Both the position numbers and the translations under genes were made by a program. Positions 56,923-64,000 of a stretch of DNA of 64,000 nt are shown here, in pieces. The stretch is from the NCBI RefSeq assembly GCF_000344685.1, contig NW_006920413.1, positions 762,806 through 826,805 on the forward strand, written 5' to 3'. Origin of the DNA: Gloeophyllum trabeum ATCC 11539 (taxonomy: Eukaryota; Basidiomycota; Agaricomycetes; Gloeophyllales; Gloeophyllaceae). Each line of letters starts with the position of its first letter. The first letter of the stretch is position 1. The notes beneath the pieces were generated by a model. The model had not been told where the DNA came from. It worked only from the letters and a program-made list of their open reading frames with translations, and searched no databases.

Positions 56923-57244
56923 TGTATTCTTCGAAAGACCTACGATTCCTTGCTGGAGCCTAGGGAAGACCGTAGGCAGTGCCATATAGCAGTACCACAC
57001 TGGTATATTCCCTGATGGACAAGAGGAGGAAAACACGCGGGACGAAGCATATGATGAAGACCAGGCAGATGGATACGAGGACGATCTACCGGTCCATGTA
57101 TCTAGTGGAGCTAGTCTTTTGCACTCATGGGCGAACAGTTCTAGCCACAGTCGCAAGAGGACCGTGAACGAAATCGCGGACAATGAAGGCAACTATACTG
57201 AATCCGGTATCTCCCCTGACTCGCGGAGCAGAGGCTGGATGTAA

Positions 57245-58900
57245 CGGGCACGGCGGTTGCGAGGACCGCGCCCGAACACCTAGGACCAGAACGCGCGGCG
57301 AACCAGACGCAGACGGACGAGAATATTGCCCTCGTGAATGACGGTGCTAAAGTCCGAGTCTGGCCTAGTGCACTTCACTCAAGCTCATCGCGGCGCCCTG
57401 CAGATACTGCAAGAAGTCAGCCATGAGAACGTTGTCCTGTACGCTGTACTGTGTCAAGCTTGAGTGTCAGGCGGAGTAGGAGAAATTTGGGCGAAAGCCT
57501 CAGTGAGATGTGTGGCGCTCCTGTCCAATCACAGTGCGATGCGCTCCAGCCGGAAAGAACCCGCGGCACAGGTCGGAGCAGGGTCGGTCGAGACTCGAAA
57601 TCCTACGCAGCGACGTCCAATATCCTCATTCTACGGCCAACGTCTGAACGTTTTGAACCCTCTTGCCCTTCGATACGGCCATGCTGTCTACTCTCGTTGG
57701 TGGCGGCGTTGCAGGCTGCATGGGCACCTTCTGCCCCGCCGGGGCGAGATCGTTCGGGCCGATCCGGTGCATCATGCATACTCTAAGTGCTGGTCGTTAC
57801 TTGCGGCCCTTCGCGAGCAGATTGAAGGCCGGCAGCGCGTATTCGCGTTCTGAACATTGACGAGGGTCTGCGGCCTATGACGCTTGGCGGAACAGCGCAG
57901 GATGGGCCTTTTGTTTCATTGACGGGCTTGCGATGCGGTACGAGTCAGTGTTAATCTCCTCAATGAGTGCCGAGAGGCTCCTATACCGCCCTCCATCGTA
58001 GATTCCTGCAGGGTAGCCTTACAAATGACTATCACCAGTGCGAAAGCCTGTCCGCTGGGATTAGGGGCACCCAACCGGTATGCGCTGGTACTCGGAGGTC
58101 GTCAGAGGGATTCATCCCTTCTTGCTCTTTTCAGGCCTTACTTGGATCTCTCAACCCTCAACAGGTCGGAGACATCAAGGGCTTCATCTCAATATTGCTT
58201 CGGACCGCGAAGAGTCTCCAATTTCCCTATACACACTCCATGACTCTAACACGAGCATCCGCCCTCCAGGCCCGCTGTCTGATCAATTCACGATTCCATG
58301 ACTTTTGGCCTTTTCTTTCCCTGATGACTCAGGCTGTTTTTTCTCCATTGCGGGCATAGGGTGCGGGAGATGCAGATTGGATGCAGAGGCGACGTTTCTT
58401 CGATTCCGGTCACCTCAAACATCGCTTCAGTGTGCCCATTGTCTAGAAGAACCCGGTCTGTAGACTCTGTTACGTGGTACGAGAAGGTTCCACTGCCATG
58501 TGGGCGACATGCCAGAGCTGCAAGGTCCAACTCTCAGTAATGATTGGAAACTTCTGGTGTACAATTGTATCTGGGTCCTTCTATACTAGTACGGCAGCAA
58601 GTGCATGGTATACTGATCACTGCTACGTGAAGGTTCTGTGGAGGAGCTCCATTCTCTCGAGCCCACACCTCGATTTAGAAGGTCCCATGCCATATAAGGA
58701 AAGGTCAGAAAGGGCGATTTGTTTTGCCGCTGACCGTACATATGTCATAGATCCGTGCTGAAGCTGCTCATCGATTTCTTCCGTCATGTCCCGCGCCACC
58801 AGTACGTACTAGCCCATTATTAAGACTCGAGACCTGGTATCCATGTTGTCTCCTTCTCTTGTCTGTATCTTAACCGCGTCGAATTTGCTTCCCGCGAAAC
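57245..58900. other. intergenic stretch, no supported gene
   Basis: 1.65 kb with several short plus-strand frames (57451-57860, 57967-58360). A piece near 57395 reads ALQILQEVSHENVVLYAVL, faintly kinase-like, but it is isolated. The right end holds the oxidoreductase promoter. Confidence 0.4.
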
Positions 58901-60572
58901 ATGGATCCCGCAAAGGTTTTGGGTCAGCAAATCAAGCTGCCGTATAGCGGCAAGATTGTGCCCAATCGCTTCCTGAAGTGCGTTCACTGGCTTGAGGCGC
59001 CCATCGTGATTAAAACATGGACATTTTAGGTCAGCGATGACGGAGCGGCTATGCACCTGGGACCCTGACCATAGAGCAGAATGCGGCAAACCCACGGAGG
59101 GCTACATCAATGCGTACAAGCGATGGTGAGCACCCCCGCGTTGTTTCAGTGTTGAGTGATAATAAAACATTAAATTTGGACGAAGGGGTGAAGGGTTGAC
59201 TGGAGTGATAGTGCTCGGGAATATTCCGGTGCACCGTGATTGTGAGTTATACGATTCGAATCCGGGAAGGGCGTATGCTAACATGTTTTAGACCTGGAGG
59301 CTGCGGGTAACGCCATCATTGACAAGAATAACCCTTGGGATGCTGTCGAAGCATTTAAGCCTGCAGTTGCAGCTGCGAAGGCGCATGGCTCCCTCTGTAT
59401 CGGTCAGTTGACTCACGCTGGTCGCCAAGCCCCCGATACCGTTTGCGAACGTGAGTGGTTATGTTCTCCGTCGTGCGGGACTGGGTAAGTTGGATGACTT
59501 ACATTGCCGTTCAAAACCAGAACCTGTCTCTGCGTCTGACACGAAATGCCCCGACGGCGTCATGGGTCTGAACTTTCAGCCTGCGCGAGCGATGACAGAA
59601 GAGGAGATCTGGGATGCAATTGATAGATGGGCGTTTGGTGCTGAGGTCCTGTACAAAGCTGGCGCGGACGGGGCGCAGCTCCATTCTGCTCATGTGGGTG
59701 CATCCAAGGTTACCCGATCGTATGAGTCCTCATGCAGCCTTCTATCAGGGCTACCTACTCTCCCAGTTCCTTTCGCCCCTGGTCAACAAGCGCACCGACC
59801 AGTGGGGCGGGTCCTTTGAGAACCGTTCCCGAATTGTATTCGAGATTATCAAGGCCATCCGGAATCGTGTACCGGATGAATCTTTCATTATCTCGATAAA
59901 GATCAATAGCCATGACTTCATCGACGGAGGGTTCAGCCAGGAGGAGTGTGCGACGATGGTGGAGAAGCTGGAGGAAGCCCGGGTGGATCTGATTGAGCTC
60001 AGTGGCGGGACGTACGAGAGCTTGGCGTTTGAGCATAAGAAGGAGAGTACGAGAAGGAGGGAGGGGTGAGTGCCTGCCTTGCTTCGTCTTATATTTGGTA
60101 CTCACCGATATCCTTTACATATCCCAGCTTTTTCGTCGAGTTTGCTGACCGGATTCGGCCGCACGTCAAGAAATCCGTGCTTTGTGTTACTGGTGGGTTC
60201 AGAAACGCAGAGCCCATGGCGGAGGCCGTCAAGCAGGATACGTGCCAGATTGTCGGCCTTGCGCGACCGCTGTGTGCAGAACCAGATTTGCCGAAGAAGA
60301 TCTTGGAGGGGAAGAGCAAGGGTGCGGCCGAGAATGCGGTGGAGAGTAGTCTGCAGACCCCTGCCGCGGTGATTCAGGTTCTTTTTTCCTTCGCCCTCAT
60401 CGATTTTCTTGGGGAGCTAAGCACTGCCTTGAATCATCAGATACATGCAATGGCTGAGAATAGGCCGATTCCCGATACCGCGAAGAAGGAAGTTGCTGAG
60501 GAAGTTACTGAGATGATTATTGGGAAGAAACCCATGCCACATGCGGAGGGTGCCAAGTATCCGCCCATCTAG
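58901..60572 (+). CDS. NADH:flavin oxidoreductase / Old Yellow Enzyme family
   Basis: Eight exons (58901-58977, 59030-59125, 59186-59241, 59292-59450, 59521-59693, 59749-60065, 60128-60377, 60441-60572) give 419 residues. The N-terminus GQQIKLPYSGKIVPNRFLKSAM and TERLCTWDPDH form the first FMN-binding strands. WGEGLTGVIVLGNIPVHRDY, LCIGQLTHAGRQAP (FMN-contacting Gln and His-Ala-Gly-Arg), ADGAQLHSAHGYLLSQFLSP, NKRTDQWGGSFENRSRIVFE and SVLCVTGGFRNAEPMAEA with CQIVGLARPLCAEPDLPKKI complete the TIM barrel. The family reduces activated alkenes or aromatic compounds with NAD(P)H. The HxxHGY / QFLSP / DQWGGS set is typical of the xenobiotic-reductase-like branch rather than classical yeast OYE. The physiological substrate is unknown. 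All introns close in frame. Confidence 0.9.
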
Positions 60573-60895
60573 GTATGTTTAGGTTTGGTACGGAGAAATC
60601 TTATGGGCACTCCTATGCACACTGATAGTAGACGTACAGAGATGTATAGAATCTGTCGAAGTTGTAGTATAGTACAACATGTGGGTTAGAGGTTGAAGTA
60701 TATTGGCAAATAGCTTGGAGTACCGACTACTATGTACAATGCCTGCCACAAAATGGTGTGGCAGCCAATCGGACTTACCGGTTCCGAGTGCCGGAGATTC
60801 CCGGCGGAATCAAGTGGCCTCCTTTGCGGGGAAAGTCTCTTGAGTTGCAGGCGTAGGCCTTCGTTCAGCGAAGTTTCTACACCTGAAGTCTCCCA
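60573..60895. other. intergenic spacer / ETF-alpha promoter
   Basis: Head-to-tail spacer of about 320 bases; no gene seen. Confidence 0.5.
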
Positions 60896-62088
60896 ATGGC
60901 CAGCATGATCGTACGCAACTTCAGTTTTGCAGTGAAGACAAGGCGATCTTTATTCCTGGGCAGGGCTATCGTCCGGACATATGCCAGTGCTCCATCACCC
61001 CATGCGCTTGTGTATCTCGAGCACCGAGGCGGTCAACTTGACTCTGGTTCGCTCTCTGCGGTGACGGCGGCTACGCAGCTCGGTGGACAGGTGACTGGGC
61101 TGGTGGTGGGCTCGCCCGAGGAAGTTCCAGGAGTGGTGGAGAAGGCGAAGTCGTACGTAGACCCCTCACTTGTGCTCAAGACTGTTCAGTTACCCCCTGT
61201 TTTACAGGCTCAAAGGCCTTACTACGCTGCTCCATTCATCCTCGCCATCTTACGCACATCCATTACCTGAAATTGTTGCACCTCTGCTCCAGAAGCTGCT
61301 CTCCTCATCCCAACCGTACACGCACGTCGTCTCCGCCCACTCCTCCTCCGCTAAGTCCCTCCTTCCCCGGGTCGCAGCCCAACTCGACGTCCCCGCCCTT
61401 TCGGACGTGACATCCGTGAGCCACGAGAGCGACTCCAACACTACCACCTTCACGCGGCCCATCTACGCTGGCAACGCAGTGGCTACTGTCCGCGCCCCGT
61501 CCTCCCTGCCCGTCAAATTCTTTACAGTCCGTACCACTGCGTTTGCTGCTGCGCCGTCAGATTCGTCTTCTTCCGTGGAGGTCAAGTCGCTGGATCCGGT
61601 CCAAGCTGCTTCCCCGACCGAGCACATCTCCCTCTCACTGACGACATCCTCTCGACCCGAGCTATCCACAGCTGCTCGGGTAGTCTCCGGCGGCCGCGCG
61701 CTCAAAAACGCAGAGACATTTGAGAAGACGATTTATCCTTTGGCTGACCTGCTCGGCGCTGCCGTAGGCGCGAGTCGAGCGGCCGTTGACGCAGGATACT
61801 GCGATAACAGTCTCCAGGTTGGTCAGACGGGTAAAGTAGTTGCGCCAGAACTGTACATGGCCATCGGCATCTCTGGAGCTATTCAGCATCTTGCGGGGAT
61901 GAAGGATAGCAAGATGATCGTCGCGGTGAACAAGGTGTTTTGTCGTGTGTACTTCAAGATATCATTATCGCTGATCACCGATGCTCTTACAGGACCCGGA
62001 GGCGCCCATCTTCCAGGTTGCGGATGTCGGACTCGTAGCAGACTTGTACGAGGCCGTCCCGCAGATCATCGAGAAGATGAAAGAGTAA
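60896..62088 (+). CDS. electron transfer flavoprotein alpha subunit, mitochondrial
   Basis: Three exons (60896-61152, 61208-61934, 61993-62088) give 359 residues. The N-terminus [20 protein letters not shown] is a mitochondrial presequence. The alpha-subunit domain I starts [20 protein letters not shown] and continues through [20 protein letters not shown]. The C-terminal FAD domain carries [56 protein letters not shown] and the ETF-alpha signature [20 protein letters not shown], then [19 protein letters not shown]. With the beta subunit, ETF passes electrons from acyl-CoA dehydrogenases to the respiratory chain. The beta subunit is not in this window. The identity is secure. Confidence 0.96.
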
Positions 62089-64000
62089 TGGCTGACACAC
62101 AGGATGCTGAGGCAACGTCATATCTATCTTCAACTGTATATTCATTGCAATATGACATTGGTAACAAACTCGATGCGCGTGGTGAGATGGTCCTAATTAA
62201 TCGGCTGAGTTTCTGGAGCCATAGACTATATCCACTCGCGACTTGCGTGGTGTGACTTCCTCTTTCTCGTAACAGGACGCTCTGCTGCACATTTGCAGGA
62301 CCGTAGCTCTCACGGAGATTTTTACAAGCGGTTTGCGGGGGACTTGCTATCGCAAGGCTGTATCTGCTTTCTACTTCTTGCTTGTTTTTCAGCTTTAAAC
62401 ACAAGCAAGAAACGATGAACGTTCCTCTCCCCCAATCAAACTCGGCGGTAGTTTGCAAAAAGAATATTTATGCTATCGTCCGAATCTTGGGCGACTTGAC
62501 ATTGACTTGGTGTTATTAATCGTAGGTCAGCAGTTATGTTCCGAGTTTTCCCCGTGGCCGCATGCTAAACCGTTCCGTGAAAGAAGTCGTGGATTGCTCT
62601 CTCCAAATTCAGTTTCGCTATTACTGGATGGATACACCTTCTAGTCTTGATATGGCTTGTGTGCAGTGGTCGCATATGTTTCCCCGTGATTCACTTGGCA
62701 TGCTTCAAACTCGTGAAGCGCCGTCTGGCGCCGGCAACTTACCCCTCCTTTGTTCAAGAAATTGACCTTGAGAACTTGCACTAAGTTCAAGATGTTGTGG
62801 CTGCTACATGAGGTCGACAAATTCATAAGGACAGTATTTCTACCATGTAAGATAATGCTAGGGATATTGTTAGTGATATATATAGGGGACCCAAGTTTTC
62901 CCCGGTTCTCTTTCAGTCAAGCTCCATCTAGGGCCAGGTAGAATGTCCTGTGCTGTTGTAGTCTAAGAGATACTTATCCCCTCTCCAAAAATGTCTAATG
63001 GTGTGTATCTGATGCCTGGACATCTGGCATCCATCTCACATCATAGTTTTATCTTACAGTCTGTTGGGCCTCATGATCATAAGCCATGGAATAACATGGA
63101 AATTCTTGATTCTACTTATTTGTAAATTGTCACGGACTTATGTACGGCATGGAGACCCAGAAAACTAGAATGATTGAATACACATGTTAGATGGAGTGCA
63201 CATACACTCAAATCCTTCTCAAGCCAACACCCAAAAGTTTTGAGGTACAAGGATCTATGTTTGATACTATGCTCTCCCTATGCCTCTAAGTTTTACCTCC
63301 AAATAGCCCTTCACCTGTACCTTGTGGCATCCACAAACTAACACTAATTACATAGTTGAGAGGGACTTGAGTGTGAATATTGAGATGCATGCCCGACCAT
63401 GGCTAAGTCCTTGTTCAGTAGTGGCGCCATTAGAGCCAAACATAGCACGCCGGAGTTTGCCGGTGCGACGAAAAGTGCGACGCAATTCAAGGGTGCCAGA
63501 ACCCCTCCCAAAGGAGTATGGCAACAGAGAGCGTTCAGCTCGATTTTTGCCGCAGGATGGACCTGTTGCCGACGGCACCGCTGTCAAGGCCCCGAGAACC
63601 GCCTGTAGAGTACGTCACACAGTGTGACTATGGCACAGGTTGACTTGTGTTGTCTATAACTTCTTTCGGATGGGAACCTAAGGTCCAAAATTTATATAGA
63701 TGTGTTCTTGTATTGTATATGAACTATACTAGATACTAATATTGAGCGCCGAAGTGTTATGTGGTATGCGACATCGAGAAGATAATATCATGAGCCATCA
63801 TAACATTCGGAGACGTCCGATGCTATATCTCACGCTACTTTACGCTCAATTCAGACTCAGCGAGCTCGAATGCACATCCTCGCAGAGGTTACTGCTTGTG
63901 CTGTAGTCCCTTTATACGAGTATAACCGCCGATAACACTTAGTTTACAAGTGTCCCATTCAGAAAAAAGAAGCCAATCCAGAAAGAGTCTGCAGGAAACA
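62089..64000. other. right-end stretch, no recognised gene
   Basis: About 1.9 kb, AT-richer than the rest. A possible LTR-like segment (62868-63343, TGTTAG...CTAACA, TATATATAG near its start) lacks a target duplication. A plus frame at 63322-63627 reads SLPVRRKVRRNSRVPEPLPK but matches nothing known. Confidence 0.4.

Larger units (their letters stand above)
54061..57244 (+). pseudogene. FunK1-type fungal protein kinase relic
   Basis: A degraded FunK1 (PF17667-type) kinase can be followed for over 3 kb: N-terminal MMAGRCKKVPKARTVESSAP and EALVEA-like acidic helix text up to LFPDAALPVPI; then RPDVLI, ISDWELKSNYHAKKD, EGVRLIYGSQYDRRFILSLA; then VFNMHENPLVFLRVFTAVMF, VHILQRDFSVNNIMLV (catalytic loop, Gln for the usual His), LLIDLNYALWYSED (usual Asp-Phe-Asp altered), GTMPFMAIELLVSGG; and a charged tail with SSSHSRKRTVNEIADNEG ending 57244. 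Lesions: a MITE at 54312-54616; a 10-bp tandem duplication TGTCTTGATC at 54881-54900 shifting the frame; an in-frame TAG at 55105-55107; a donor-like site reading ATGAGT before GTMPF; and a second MITE at 56469-56922. It cannot make a full kinase. Confidence 0.88.

Noticed and set aside
57350..57470. Kinase-like fragment (ALQILQEVSHENVVL)
   Set aside because: It is isolated, with no glycine loop, catalytic loop or continuing frame around it.
62868..63343. Possible solo LTR (TGTTAG ... CTAACA with TATATATAG)
   Set aside because: The flanks GATAT and CTAAT are not duplicated, no second copy or primer site is visible, and six-base ends can occur by chance.
63950..64000. Similarity of the window end to LTR-element interior (CCAGAAAGAGT, GCAGGAAAC)
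   Set aside because: Only two short words match and in swapped order; too little to call a repeat.
1..64000. Secondary-metabolite cluster or CRISPR-like array
   Set aside because: The oxidoreductases are scattered and unrelated, no backbone synthase is present, and no regularly spaced identical repeats with unique spacers were seen.

Overview
The window is nuclear DNA from a filamentous basidiomycete, most likely an Agaricomycete; a polypore is my guess. The evidence is dense multi-exon genes with GT-AG introns mostly of 45-70 bases, a FunK1-type protein kinase relic, a DUF6699-type protein, a C-terminally anchored proline-rich protein, an intron-containing tRNA-Asp and a U6 snRNA gene. Three assembly gaps (1-557, 28406-29131, 43110-43362) interrupt it.

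Layout. 3.4-5.5 kb: proline-rich protein with two C-terminal membrane segments. 7.2-9.6 kb: CCR4 deadenylase. 9.6-14.9 kb: gene-poor block with old diverged direct repeats. 14.9-17.3 kb: alpha-arrestin. 18.0-19.7 kb (minus): mitochondrial cytochrome c peroxidase. 20.7-21.4 kb: DUF6699-like protein. 21.7 kb: U6 snRNA. 22.5-24.5 kb: L-amino-acid/amine oxidase. 24.8-27.4 kb (minus): PNS1 choline-transporter-like protein. 27.9-29.6 kb: short copia-type LTR element across a gap. 29.7-30.2 kb (minus): small single-pass membrane protein. 30.8-32.3 kb: PP2C phosphatase. 32.7-34.4 kb: eIF5-mimic protein (BZW/5MP). 34.7-37.8 kb (minus): Zn2Cys6 transcription factor. 38-42.2 kb: gene-poor block with a 16-bp minisatellite and diverged repeats of about 0.5 kb. 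42.2-45.3 kb: PAS-kinase-like kinase whose first exon appears twice around a gap. 45.7-47.3 kb (minus): F-box protein. 48.2-49.5 kb (minus): short-chain dehydrogenase. 49.9-50.9 kb (minus): proteasome assembly chaperone 2. 51.5-53.2 kb: FAD monooxygenase. 53.3 kb: tRNA-Asp. 54.1-57.2 kb: FunK1 kinase pseudogene broken by two MITEs. 58.9-60.6 kb: OYE-type flavin oxidoreductase. 60.9-62.1 kb: ETF-alpha. 62.1-64 kb: no recognised gene.

Most genes are unrelated housekeeping or regulatory functions: mRNA decay, translation control, proteasome assembly, endocytic trafficking, redox and signalling. I see no biosynthetic cluster and no clear new multi-gene system. The most informative signals are mobile-element and decay footprints: two hAT-like MITEs with intact 8-bp target duplications inside one kinase relic that also carries a 10-bp tandem duplication and an in-frame stop; a copia-type element with a half-tRNA-iMet primer site; and an exact 875-bp duplication across a gap that is probably an assembly artefact. 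Exon limits were derived by reading splice sites and frames by eye. For the genes whose lengths I summed, coding lengths close in frame.
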